This document shows positions 44,334-51,918 of a stretch of 64,000 nucleotides of DNA, one piece after another. A model generated the notes under the pieces. The model saw only the letters and a list, made by a program, of their open reading frames with translations. It did no database searches and had not been told where the DNA came from. The position numbers and the translations under genes are program-made. The DNA comes from Micromussa lordhowensis (lineage: Eukaryota > Cnidaria > Anthozoa > Scleractinia > Lobophylliidae): the NCBI GenBank assembly GCA_964020085.1, contig OZ026600.1:31184380-31248379 (forward strand). The letters are read 5' to 3'. The stretch's first letter is position 1; each line of letters begins with the position of its first letter.

Positions 44334-47300
44334 TGCCCCCTTTATTTATTTAACATAACACTGCTGTTCCGAACAATTTCTTAGCACGCTTCAATTTCTT
44401 GTTTCAAAATTTGATTTTGTTGGATTATGCAACCCAAAATGTCATGTTTTATAGGGGGTGGGTAATGTAATTTTTAACTTTCATTTAGGGTGGGTCACTC
44501 AAGTTTGTGCTAAATGGAGGGGGTGGGTTATTTGCTTTCTAACCACCACATTTTCAAATACTCCGCCGCCATCCCCTGTACTTTTTGACCAGTCACCAAA
44601 ACAAATGGAATGAGGTGATAGAAATACTTTGTTAAACAAAGGTCATGTGATTTGTTATCAAAAATATGGTAAGATGCACTTTTAAACACTCTTGAGTTTT
44701 TAATTCGTTCTTTATGATTGGTGATATAAAAGTAAGTTATGCAAGTTTACAAGTTTGGCAAGCAGCAGCAATGAAATGGAACAAATTACTAATCTTTCAC
44801 ATTGATCCTTTAATAGGCCATTATTTACAGTTTGTGAATTGTGTTTTACAGTCTGTGAAATATAACCGAACCTCTGCATGAAAGAGAGGGTTGGGCTGTA
44901 CTTGAGATTATAGAGACTCGGAAGTGGTTAGCATGTTAATATAATAAATGTACGCTTGAAAAGTAGCGGCATTTGTTCATAACAAAGTCAACTCTAGCCT
45001 CGCTTCCGCTCAAAGGCCTGATTGCTAAGTAGGAAACGGTAAAATGGGCTTTCAATTTTGAGTTTTTGAGCAATATCCAAGAGCAATGGCACCTCTGCAC
45101 AACAGAACAGCATAAATCTAAATCTGTAACCTGATCCAGTTGACTGAAATGATTGACTGTCGTGTGAAAGTCAATATTGCTACAGTCAAACTAAGTGAAG
45201 CGTACCCCTCAAGACTGCATTAATGAACTGATTATTTGAAACTTGAACCTGCTAGTCGCTTCAAGAATGCAATAATGAATTGATTATTCGAATATTGAAC
45301 TCGCTCGTTCGATCCAAGAATACGGCTAACTCTTTCTGTGCGCGCCGTACAATCTACCGGTCGGTACCGACCGGTAACGCAATCTGGCCTAGAAAATTGG
45401 CGTTACTTCCGATTCTCACCAAATTTGGACAGTGGCATGATGAGATAATTAGCCAATCACAAGCCATTTTTGAGCTTTTTTCGTCATATCCCCCCCTCGG
45501 GAGAGCTTTGTCAGGTTAGCAAATTAGTATGCAAGCAACCGTAATGGCTGTTGCCGTCGTGGAACTACGTGGAAATGTTTATTTGTGCAAAATTTGGGAC
45601 TAAAACCTCTGGAGATGGAAATAAGGACATTGTTAAGGATACAGAAAGTCATCTGGGACCAGTTACTGGCTTTTAAGGCTGAAGAAAGCTTTGTTTAGAG
45701 TTGTACGTGACAACGACCGCGTGGTAAGCGAATTGAATAAATTATCGGCACTGTATTGTTTTTCGTTTCGTCCTCTTTTGTAGCCTGCCGAGGTCATTTT
45801 TTCGTCTTAATCTCTTAAGGGAAGTTCGAAAAAGATTTCTTCATTCAAATTTAAGCTTTCAGACTAAAATTCTGGAACTTTCTGACCGAAACGTCATTCA
45901 AGTTATAGTCGTGTTTTTCGGTTGCTATGGGTAACAGTCGCTTCCTGTCGACTTCAAGTGAGGTCATAAATAAAATTCTAATTAATTCTGGTTTTGTTCG
46001 ATTTCGCAGAAATTTTAACACAATGAAGCTGGATTGTTAAGGAATAGATTTTAATACTGCCGATGTGTGATAGCTGTTGACGCTAAAGAGATATATTGCT
46101 TTGAAGTCAGGGTTTTGAAGACATTTTTTTGCGAAGCCCGGGTTCAGCGTGGCGTTGTAATCCGAGATTTTTGTTTATCGTCAAAGAAAAAATATCCGAA
46201 AAAGGTCCTTTCTTCGATGAATCAAACAAATATAAATTTATATATGTTCCGCAAGGAATTTTTAGTAAAAAAAATTTATTTGTGATGAAGCAATGTTTTT
46301 TAATTTTTTCCCGCGAAAGTCTCGGGTGGGAAGGCTAACGGGTTCCGTTTTCGAAAAATAAATTTACTATTGCATTCTAGAAAAGACTAGTAGGTTTGAA
46401 GCCAACTAGTCGCAACAGTGAATTGATTTTTTGGAAAACGGAACCCGTTAGCCGTATTCTTGGATCGAGCGAGCGAATTCAATGTTCGAATAATAAATTC
46501 ATTATTGCATTCTTGAAACGACTAGCGGGTTCAAGTTTCAAATAATCAGTTCATTAATGCAATCTTGAGGGGTACGCTTCACTTAGTTTGACTGTAAATC
46601 TGAATAGGATTAAACACAATAAAAAATGAGTAACAACACATTCATAGTTTTACAAAAGCCAATAAAAACGTTCTTCACATGACGTTTAAGTAAAGTTGTA
46701 AATATTTATCACTTGCCAGGCACAGGCACGGGATACTACATGTACATAGAAACATCATTTGTTCAACGAGGTGACAATGCAAAACTAAACAGCCCCAACC
46801 TGAAATTCAAAGGCAGCATGTGTCTTGAGTTCTACTACCACATGTATGGTGCAGACATTGAGACACTAAATGTGAACATAAATGGAAACAACGTGTTCAC
46901 CGCAAGTGGAGATAAAGGCAACAAGTGGCTGAGAGCAGCTGTTGATGTCAATTTATCGGGAGAGTATGTGGTAAGAGAGATTATCATGGCTACTGGAAGG
47001 TGCCTTGTTTATTGAAATCATAACAATTTTGTGTCGTTTCCAACCGTTCTTGTCTATTCATTCGATAAAAACACATTTAATCAGGGCAATACTTACTTAC
47101 ATGACTCAATTTTTTGTTACATTACATCACTTACAATTTACATTACATTGCACATGTTACTTACATTCCTTACTATTTAACAAACTAGTTTTGCCACTAA
47201 AAATTTCCTTAGGACTTACGTTTACATAAATTATATTACATTACGTTTACTTATTATACGGCTAGCTCTGTGAGCTGGTAAGATGAACCAGATCCTGCGC

Positions 47301-47664
47301 TGTGATCGGCCACGCGAGCGGGCAAATGGCGCTCTCTTGCTCATTCGGGACTACCCGCTGTGTTGCGCAAGAAAAAATTCGCCAAAAGCTATTCTGCCAT
47401 ATATAGTAAATAAATTATTTAGTGACCAAGCTTGTTGGGCCCATAAACAAGACTCCGACTCCGACTCGATCCACAAGCAAGAGAACGTGGCCAATATCCA
47501 GCCTCACGCTTGGTCAATAACCCATATTTATTATCCAACTCTGCTTCCTAGAGTACAAATATCGCGCGAAAGGAGTACAAATAACAGATATTTGTACTCG
47601 CCTCATTCCTCCCGGCCGCGTGAAGTTCAAAACCTTGGCAAGTCAGAATTTTGGGGAAAAAATC

Positions 47665-47695
<31 letters not shown>

Positions 47696-48655
47696 TGTGT
47701 GTAGTATCGCTGTATATTTTTACTCGTTGTTTGTATTTTGACTCGCCCTACGGGCTCGTCAAAATACTGCACAACTCGTAAAATTATATAGAGGATATTA
47801 CACGGGGGCGCGAAGATATGAATTTTATTTTCGAGTGGCAAAACAATATTTTACGAACGAGCGCAGCGAGTGAGTAAAATATTGTTTTTTGCCACGAGAA
47901 AATAAAATTCATATCTTCAAGCCGCCGTGTAATGTTCTTTTTATTATATAGACATGCTGATAACGCCGTTTTTGATGATTTCCCGAAGATTTCCGACGAC
48001 CTTCCGAAGATTTCCGAAGAAATTTCAAAATTGTTCCGAAGGCAGGACGAACGCTCCCGAACATTTTCCGAAAACGTCCGAAGATACCCGAAGATTGCCG
48101 AAGACTTTAGAGGAAGACCCGAAGATGTTTCGATGATACACCAACGAATTTAAGTACAATTTAAGAGACAAACTTGATATCAATGAAATCATCGATAAAC
48201 TCACGTGTGAGATTATGGAAAATAAACCACTCGGGTCCCGGATGTATTTTTTATGAATTTTACGAGTGGTATATTTTTCAGTAAAACATCCGTGTCTATA
48301 TAATAAACAGCGATACTACACACCAAAACGTCTAATAAGATATATATATTTATTTATTTTTATACCCACGGCAACTGCTAACTTGGTCAAGAGTCGTTTA
48401 ACTCTCAGAAATACAGTCTCATAAGTGATTTTGATATTATGTTGACTGTTAGCCTGTTAAGTGCGACTGTGGGCTTTGGCAGCTTACTGGTCATGTATTG
48501 TTGTGCTCCTACTGGGATTTTTTGTTTTAATTTTAAACCCTAACTTCCGTCTCTTGTACTGATTGTAGGTTACATTTGAAGGAGTGCGGGGACGTTTTTT
48601 CATGGGTGACATCGCAATAGACGATTTTGTGTTGTACCAAGGATCTTGTCCTTGA
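28448..48655 (+). CDS. Secreted PAN/apple-EGF-MAM protein, five exons, apparently intact
   Basis: Exons 28448-28816, 36975-37089, 39421-39558, 46720-46970 and 48569-48655 join in phase (0, 1, 1, 0) to 960 nt, giving 319 residues plus TGA. Every border is AG/GT. Domain order: signal peptide (about 1-20); PAN/apple-like region (about 60-123) with paired cysteines; one EGF-like module (exon 2) with six cysteines and CQYGGTC; and a MAM domain (exons 3-5) from [14 protein letters not shown] through [13 protein letters not shown] and LNVNING to GDIAIDDF. The product should be extracellular, probably adhesive or matrix-associated. Introns total about 19 kb and hold many transposons, none of which touches an exon. 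A second copy of exon 1 lies inverted at 1878-2246. Confidence 0.85.
28817..31347. other. Intron 1, left part: no gene
   Basis: AT-rich intron sequence. It contains one compact palindrome at 29616-29679, listed separately, and otherwise no recognised coding or RNA feature before the BEL/Pao copy. The piece 30960-31170 has loose similarity to 35450-35690 (CTTTAAAGGT, CGTCGGCAAAA, TCTGAAATTT-type blocks) on the other side of the BEL/Pao copy. Confidence 0.4.
29616..29679. repeat. Compact palindrome, about 28-bp arms
   Basis: AGCGCCGCA, then GAGGAAGTCGGAGTCTT, then a 3-nt loop, then AAGACTTCGACTTCC and TGCGGCGCT. Strong hairpin with one or two mismatches. Confidence 0.85.
31348..34507 (+). pseudogene. 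BEL/Pao LTR retrotransposon, 5-prime-proximal part, frameshifted
   Basis: Successive frames encode a BEL/Pao polyprotein: a Gag-like region (DUF1759 type; [31 protein letters not shown]); zinc knuckles ([27 protein letters not shown]); an aspartic protease with ALLDDQSD; and a reverse transcriptase from VRVVFDCS-type sequence ([11 protein letters not shown]) to FYVDDGL. I see frame changes near 31790, 31955, 33400 and between 34150 and 34250, plus in-frame stops at 32487-32489 and 34145-34147. RNase H and integrase are absent: coding similarity ends near 34507, where a short palindromic repeat begins. It is a dead copy in intron 1 of the PAN-EGF-MAM gene, in the same orientation. Confidence 0.85.
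34513..34640. repeat. Short tandem duplication plus hairpin at the BEL/Pao breakpoint
   Basis: TTATCGCAAAAATATCGCAG and the following ATCA occur twice in tandem. They are followed by ATTATTTGCC, a CAGCCTTCGGCTTCGG centre and CAAATAAT, with further pairing GATC/GATC. The truncated retrotransposon stops exactly here. Confidence 0.6.
34641..36974. other. Intron 1, right part: no gene
   Basis: No supported exon. It contains one small foldback element at 36265-36365, listed separately. Confidence 0.4.
36265..36365. mobile_element. Small foldback MITE with TGACTGGTCC ends
   Basis: The left end ACTTTAATGACTGGTCC and the right end GGGACCAGTCACTAAGTG are inverted copies, with partly pairing AGGGAAA/TTCCCT interiors. 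It resembles a MITE family that I believe is common in cnidarian genomes. Confidence 0.55.
36975..37089 (+). CDS. PAN-EGF-MAM gene, exon 2 (EGF-like)
   Basis: Acceptor TTGCCAG, donor ACC|GTAAGT, phase 0 in and 1 out. It encodes [20 protein letters not shown] and then [15 protein letters not shown]: six cysteines in EGF order. Confidence 0.85.
37150..37960 (-). pseudogene. Polinton/Maverick DNA polymerase B remnant
   Basis: Minus-strand frames spell the C-terminal third of a protein-primed type B DNA polymerase: [12 protein letters not shown] (usual FWGKFGQ motif, shifted frame after it), [15 protein letters not shown], a metal-binding motif [25 protein letters not shown] and finally [19 protein letters not shown]. 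The residue before FDSDS is a TAG stop where the family has Tyr. At least three frame changes are needed to follow it. This order and ending are typical of Polinton polymerases. No integrase, ATPase or capsid gene of the element is visible nearby, so only a fragment survives in intron 2. Confidence 0.75.
37961..39420. other. Intron 2 remainder: no feature seen
   Basis: No exon, repeat or hairpin with support, apart from the T-rich polypyrimidine tract leading into exon 3. Confidence 0.4.
39421..39558 (+). CDS. PAN-EGF-MAM gene, exon 3 (MAM start)
   Basis: Preceded by a long T-rich tract and TTTAG, ending AATG|GTATGA, phase 1 to 1. It encodes [38 protein letters not shown] and ADHTTGN, the conserved opening of a MAM domain. 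Confidence 0.85.
39921..40411. mobile_element. MITE with 9-bp target duplication (Mutator-like)
   Basis: The inverted ends read GCCTAGATACAAATATCGC on both sides and are bracketed by ATGGGAAGT at 39912-39920 and 40412-40420. A 9-bp duplication suggests a MULE-type transposase. The interior is an AT-rich series of GATATTTAGAA/GAAATTTAGAA reiterations with no coding capacity. It sits in intron 3 of the PAN-EGF-MAM gene. Confidence 0.8.
40650..40981 (-). pseudogene. Penelope-like element fragment: end of endonuclease ORF plus pLTR piece
   Basis: The minus strand reads [20 protein letters not shown] and RAKVFK then stop (40877-40879), the typical C-terminus of Penelope GIY-YIG proteins. About 75 bp further on is a block (around 40762-40803, reverse complement containing CTTGATAATGGCGC and CACCGAAACGTCGG) resembling the hammerhead-ribozyme motif known from Penelope pLTRs, with two departures from the CUGANGA core. 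The fragment is cut off on its upstream side, about 20 bp from the left arm of the complete Penelope element at 41001, and belongs to a different subfamily. Confidence 0.65.
41065..41096 (-). ncRNA. Hammerhead-like motif, left Penelope arm
   Basis: The minus strand reads CCGACGA, a stem-loop GGGC-TAAC-GCTC, then GAAACGTCAGC. This matches the hammerhead core layout (CUGANGA, stem II, GAAA) except that the U of CUGA is C. The identical sequence occurs on the plus strand at 44196-44226. The core change may weaken or abolish cleavage. Confidence 0.5.
41195..43720 (-). CDS. Penelope-like reverse transcriptase with GIY-YIG endonuclease
   Basis: An 841-residue open frame. An N-terminal region (about 35-240) is followed by reverse transcriptase: [63 protein letters not shown] and the catalytic YRRYIDDC. 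The C-terminal endonuclease region has CKTCPFI and [20 protein letters not shown] followed by DRFREHL and HFNMPNH, a GIY-YIG domain. The first 24 or so codons of the longest frame lie in the inverted arm and are antisense to the endonuclease, so translation may really start at Met-33 (about 43624). No stop or frameshift is seen, so the protein could be functional. It mobilises the element by target-primed reverse transcription. Confidence 0.9.
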   Translation of the reverse strand: MKGHVLHRARAHLKVPGCSVVLNAQNSFSRNIMRITIRAMCQKRDDLNKQILQCRSELSKICPAILVQSIRTKIQEVNSKLFNHLHQIKAHKLEQLTGPPISCDSSLESLTTVVTIPENLSLSDAEKSVLSKGLNFVPISKNLDEFSVKQDVEKFLRRVQLKAFFHDKEDDSNTSDKDIFETLQTRKSKWTPPEGQFASLDFFINKCRHDINKLNFNRNTKFSNLSSEERAALKNLSKRKDIIVKAADKGGALVVWRADLYQKEALRQLSDTSFYAKVDKDLTSTNQQIVKSTINELIVKQDLPATATNLIITTPRTSCIYFLPKIHKPNNPGRPIVSACSCPTELISSYLDKIMAPIVRSLPSYVKDSQHALQIFRDFNFLGEDKLIFTMDITSLYTVIPNGEGLLALKHFFDLRTVKEPSSETLLRLAELVLTLNCFSFATSYYKQINGVAMGTKMGPSYANLFVGYIEHEFFNQYNGPKPELYRRYIDDCVGATSSTREELNQFITAVNSFHPALKYTWEISNTSLAFLDIKVSVEGNGLCTSVHYKPTDSHSYLLYSSSHPSHVKNSIPYSQFLRLRRLCSEDSDFSFKSEEMCNFFDKRGYPASVVQAGHHRAQQIDRQSALQTSQKENNNRIPFTLTFHPHNHAVKSIILKNFKLLQNDPDTGRIFSQPPLISFKRDKNIGNFLVRSAFKTTEQPGTFKCARARCKTCPFIYNVEKLSGPKRSIKITDQFTCTSANVIYCITCTLCKKLYIGETGRRLGDRFREHLRDVEKDDKDASKPVARHFNMPNHSKQHMAVCGLSLHQGGTESRKTLEQRFIFQIGTLNPHGINERFSFN
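43650..44096 (+). pseudogene. Inverted partial copy of the Penelope endonuclease end
   Basis: The plus strand encodes the last roughly 148 residues of the Penelope protein ([18 protein letters not shown] to INERFSFN), matching the minus-strand ORF by eye. It has no reverse transcriptase and is simply the coding part of the right-hand arm. The open frame extends upstream into unrelated sequence (ATG at 43575), giving a 173-residue frame of doubtful meaning. Confidence 0.8.
44196..44226 (+). ncRNA. Hammerhead-like motif, right Penelope arm
   Basis: Same motif as at 41065-41096, here on the plus strand: CCGACGA, GGGC-TAAC-GCTC, GAAACGTCAGC. Because the two arms are inverted, a transcript through the whole element would contain one sense and one antisense copy. 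Confidence 0.5.
44292..45180. other. Intron 3: no feature seen
   Basis: No supported gene or repeat. The text near 44450-44530 has GGGGGTGGGT-type runs similar to those near 39700-39785, likely pieces of one dispersed repeat into which the MITE and Penelope copies inserted. Confidence 0.35.
45356..45375. repeat. Perfect 20-bp palindrome
   Basis: ACCGGTCGGTACCGACCGGT, a perfect dyad just inside the left arm of the foldback element. A related ACCGGTCGGT occurs at 50521. Confidence 0.9.
46334..46452. repeat. Inner palindrome of the foldback element
   Basis: GCTAACGGGTTCCGTTTTCG on the left pairs with its complement, GGAAAACGGAACCCGTTAGC, on the right. The centre holds ACTAGTAGG..CCAACTAGT. It shares GGCTAAC with the terminal repeats on both sides. 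Confidence 0.8.
46720..46970 (+). CDS. PAN-EGF-MAM gene, exon 4 (MAM core)
   Basis: Acceptor TTGCCAG, donor GTG|GTAAGA, phase 1 to 0. It encodes [56 protein letters not shown]: the central MAM strands with the conserved Cys. Confidence 0.85.
47717..47780. repeat. Palindrome with CTCG-CCCTACGG-GCTCG centre
   Basis: TACTCGTTGT..GTATTTTGACTCG is mirrored by CGTCAAAATAC..ACAACTCGTA. Confidence 0.75.
47790..47935. repeat. Long palindrome (arms about 60 bp), centre CGAGCGCAGCGAG
   Basis: ATTACACGG, GAAGATATGAATTTTATTTT, CGAGTGGCAAAACAATATTTTAC on the left are mirrored on the right by GTAAAATATTGTTTTTTGCC, AAATAAAATTCATATCTTC and CCGTGTAAT. The central GAACGAGCGCAGCGAGTGA resembles the centre at 18475-18491. 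Confidence 0.9.
48569..48655 (+). CDS. PAN-EGF-MAM gene, exon 5 (MAM end and stop)
   Basis: Acceptor GATTGTAG, 29 codons including TGA. It encodes [20 protein letters not shown] and VLYQGSCP: the conserved closing motif of a MAM domain (GDIAIDD) and its final Cys. Confidence 0.85.
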   Translation, partial: VTFEGVRGRFFMGDIAIDDFVLYQGSCP

Positions 48656-48691
48656 AGTGATTAGATTGAAGTAAAAAAAGTAAAAAACTGA

Positions 48692-49330
48692 TACCGTAAA
48701 CCTCCGAAGGTAAGGATCCCCCGCAAGTATCGCTTATGCCACGATGCGAAGTGTTGTGAAATGTCACATCGTGCTTCATCATTCATGTTACGACACTTTT
48801 TAAAACGAAAACCGTAGAATTTTTATCAAGTAACAGGAGTTTACTAACAGGAACCTTGCATCAAATTAAAACTGCAAACTGTGTCATTTGCAACATGAGC
48901 GTATAAGAGACGAACGTTTCTTTGAATTAAAATTGAAAACTCAGCCAGTGCACTGAGGTTTTGATACAGCAGAACGTAGCAGTGCGTACTGAGGAAGAAA
49001 TTTGCTAGCTTTCCTGCCGACAAATAACAACTCAGGTTACACATACCCCCCCCCCCCCCCCCAAATGCGGCAGCAACACAAATTTACCTTACGAAGAATT
49101 TCATTTCATGTTTTAAGAAATCATGATGTTTTTACTACTTTGCGTCTTTTATTTCGTAAAAGGCGCTCAGTCGCATCAAAGTTTTTATAACGTTTTCTGA
49201 CTCCCCGAAAGCAACGACCACCCCGCCACCACAACCCACCGAAAGTAACGAATCTTGGAGAGTAGCGAGCCCCGAAGGCTGCTAATGCCGGCGAAAGTAA
49301 CGATGGTCCTTACTTCGGAAGTTTACGGTA
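48692..49330. mobile_element. MITE with TACCGTAAAC terminal inverted repeats
   Basis: The left end TACCGTAAACCTCCGAAGG plus TAAGGA and the right end TCCTTACTTCGGAAGTTTAC plus GGTA are inverted copies of about 26 bp. The interior holds a poly-C run (about 49048-49062) and GAAAG(C/T)AACGA repeats, but no transposase. It begins about 35 bp after the stop codon of the PAN-EGF-MAM gene and may form part of its 3-prime UTR. Confidence 0.7.
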
Positions 49331-49689
49331 GTAAGACGTAAAGAACTTCACTGCTACTTTCTTTACATTTATTTAGTTTAGACCTATTATTAGTTGCTCT
49401 TAACAAGAATGCCTACTAATACAAAGATACAATAATTGTATTCCAAAAAGAAAACTAGGTAGCCACGCCTTTTTCCAAGAATGCTGATCTCAGCATTTTC
49501 CTGAAAAAGCAAAAAAATATTTCTTCACATACTATTAGCATTCGCCTTAACACACACAAAAGCAGAAATATTTATGAATATCTTTATGATACATAGCAAA
49601 TGGTAACATAAAAACGATATCATAATCATCGCAACAGCGCCATCAGCGTCCCTGACAGCTCGCCTCTGGTTTTGCAAAAGTACTGTATA

Positions 49690-50250
49690 AATATATTTTG
49701 TACTCAATCAGAAAATGATCAGATGCTGAATAGGCTTGCACTTCCATTTCTTCATTAAAAAGTAAGGGTAACAAAGCGCTTTTAAAAGTTAAATTAAATC
49801 GTTTTTGGTGCCCGTTTGGTACCCCATTATTTTTTCCTGTCACCCGTATTAAATGTTGAAATAGCATCAACTCGGAAAAAATCCGAGTTCCAGATGAAAT
49901 TTGAATCCACGACAGTAAGTCAAGAGCTAGTCAAATATTTCCGTCTCTCTTATTTGTTTTACGCGCTCACTATGCTATCTGCAGTTTTATGTTTACAGTT
50001 TGATTTCGAATAATGTTCTACAGACAGCAGCTAGTTTTTCAGCTGGAGCCTGTTAGCCGTTAGTGGTTAGCGATACGCTGCTTTTTTGGCGTTCTTAGTT
50101 TTAGTACAGGTTTAATTTGGCCACAGTTGAAAGTGTTGCTTTCATTTTCGTGGTCGTGCACTTGCATTGGCAGGGTATTTGATCTCGTCAATTTCAACCC
50201 TGGCGCGGGTGTGGCGTTTGATGTGCAAAACGTTCGCGCACTAACAAAAT
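49690..50250. repeat. Diverged direct repeat, partner of 56825-57290
   Basis: Shared blocks in the same order include GCTGAATAGGCTTGC/GTTAAATAGGCTTGC, TTTTTTCCTGTCA, CAGCTAGTTTTTCAGCTGGA, GGTTAGC(G/A)ATACGCTGCT and CAACC(C/T)T(G/A)GCGCG. No coding sequence is recognised. The other copy lies immediately upstream of the USOMP-5-like gene. Confidence 0.7.
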
Positions 50251-50569
50251 AAAGCAAAAACGCGAAAGTGTTTGTACATTATAACTGTTAAGAAAGAAAA
50301 AAATAGACAGGCATTAGACTTTTTATCGGATTGAATCACCTGTAGTCACCTGAATGAGTAACAACAATAATAATAATTGATTTGTACCTCATAAAAAATG
50401 ATTTTTTTTATAGTTATATATAATATCTTTGACGAAGAAAACACGTAGACAGGGCACATAAAATAACTATACGAAGCTAAACTAGTTAGGTGCCCATCAA
50501 AACAATTCAACAACGATTTTACCGGTCGGTAAAACGCAGTTAATGGAACATACAGCCCCTTAAGGCTGG
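50251..50569. other. No feature seen
   Basis: AT-rich spacer. Only ACCGGTCGGT at 50521 recalls the palindrome in the 45181 foldback element. Confidence 0.4.
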
Positions 50570-51165
50570 TTTACACTAGCGACGGAAGCGACGGAAGCGG
50601 AGTCGGAATCGGAAGAAATTTTTGATCTAGTGTGGATCGGCACGACGAAAGCGGTATCCTCGCTTCTTTCAGCGTAAGCCTCGCTTTCAGCGTAAGCCTC
50701 GCTTTCATTTGTAAACATTCAAGATGGCGGAACCGGGAGATGACGAGAGATTGCGGCTTTTGTTATTGCTTTTTACGCTCATACGACGAAGAAGACGTCT
50801 GCAAAGGAACCAAGGAAGTTTACGTCCTAAGTCCCACGCTAACCTTTTTTTGCTGTTGTCTTTGAAGTCCCTGCATAAAAAACGGGGAACTGTCTCACAG
50901 CCTTCGCCAACTTTTCCTCTAGAGCCCTCTTTTTTTTGTATAGCTCTAAGTTTGAAAGGGACTGGTAATGAGCTTTTTGATTAACTGATAATTTTGGCTT
51001 TGTTTTAAAATTGGCTTCCGCTTCCTATTCCGTTCACCTTGTTCTCACTGGATCGGAAGCGACGGAAGCAGAAGCGGAAGCGGAAGAAAAAGAAACTCTT
51101 CTGATCCTTCTGACTCCGATTCCGTCGAGCTTCCGACTCCGCTTCCGATTCCGTCGTCCTTTAAG
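50570..51165. mobile_element. Non-autonomous element with GGAAGCG-rich ends
   Basis: The left end carries GCGACGGAAGCGACGGAAGC and GGAGTCGGAATCGGAAG. The right end (51100-51160) carries the inverse, CCGACTCCGCTTCCGATTCC. An inner GATCGGAAGCGACGGAAGCA piece sits at 51051. A small tandem duplication CTTTCAGCGTAAGCCTCG lies at 50665-50703. No transposase is recognised. Confidence 0.5.
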
Positions 51166-51357
51166 AGTTAGACTGTTTTCAGTCGTCACACAATCCAGTA
51201 CGATAAACAACAGTACAATACTGAATGCTCAATTCATGAATGAACGTTCCCTTATTCTAGAAGTTAGTACAATCAATATTCCTGTCTGTAGTTTAGCTTC
51301 TATCTCGCGGTATAATCTAGTAAAGTATCTTAGCTTCTCCTGGATTGGCCCATATAT

Positions 51358-51918
51358 TTGTTAGCCCCAGTCATTGCTAGCAAGCTCGCCACGTTGCGTC
51401 TATTTAGGTCATAGTACAGCTGTACCTATTGGTCGAACCTTGAGACACTGTCTTGCTATATAAATCTCGATACACTGTCACAGGACATTATCCTGAGAGC
51501 CCACATGAGAGTACACAGTTTGTAATAATTTAACATTAAAATTTCTCACCCTCCCTCCCTTGGAGAAGGGCTTTTATTTGTTATTTGCTAATAAACTGGG
51601 GTCACTCCTTGTGGTTCGGTCAAGTCTACGTAGCGACTTCCCTCAAGCTTTAGTACTGCTTGTGTCTTGTCATCATATATTCTTTATCTTGTCCGATCCA
51701 GCTTGTGCTGTGCTGGGGAGATAACGAAAGGATCTGCCAATACTCGTGTTCCATTCCCACGTTAGTGGAGGAATAAGTGAGGCTTTTAGTTTGTGAACCT
51801 ATCATGAAGTCGCGCCTAGTCTAGCCTGCCATAGGGTTGTGTCCCCCTCAATTACTCCATATTTTTGTTTGCGTATTTTGTTGTGTTACCTTTTACGTGG
51901 CTGCGTTACAGTCAACAC
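51358..51918 (+). repeat. Possible solo LTR
   Basis: Begins TGTTAGCC, contains a TATA-like GCTATATAAATC (51464-51475) and a polyadenylation-like CTAATAAACTGG (51587-51598), and could end at GTCAACA. Internal retroelement coding is absent. No target duplication or second copy was found in the window, so this is a weak call. Confidence 0.3.

Larger units (their letters stand above)
45181..46596. mobile_element. Foldback element with 150-bp terminal inverted repeats
   Basis: Positions 45181-45331 and 46448-46596 are inverted copies, starting TACAGTCAAACTAAGTGAAG and including TGAACTGATTATTTGAAAC, GAATGCAATAATGAA and GATCCAAGAATACGGCTAAC. The roughly 1.1-kb interior lacks a recognisable transposase. 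The right terminal repeat overlaps a second palindrome (46334-46452) by its last few bases. The element is non-autonomous and lies in intron 3. Confidence 0.8.
47660..48345. mobile_element. Composite foldback region with nested palindromes
   Basis: Outer inverted repeat: CTTATTAGACGTTTTTGTG with GTAGTATCGCTG near 47672-47710 is matched in reverse complement near 48308-48345. Inside are a palindrome at 47717-47780, a longer one at 47790-47935, a stretch (about 47975-48130) of loosely repeated TTCCGAAGAT motifs, and an ACCACTCG..CGAGTGGT inverted pair (48227-48272). It has no coding capacity that I trust and lies in intron 4. Confidence 0.65.

Noticed and set aside
47283..47741. 152-aa ORF
   Set aside because: It runs across repeat text with AT-rich composition into the start of the foldback region; no recognisable domain.
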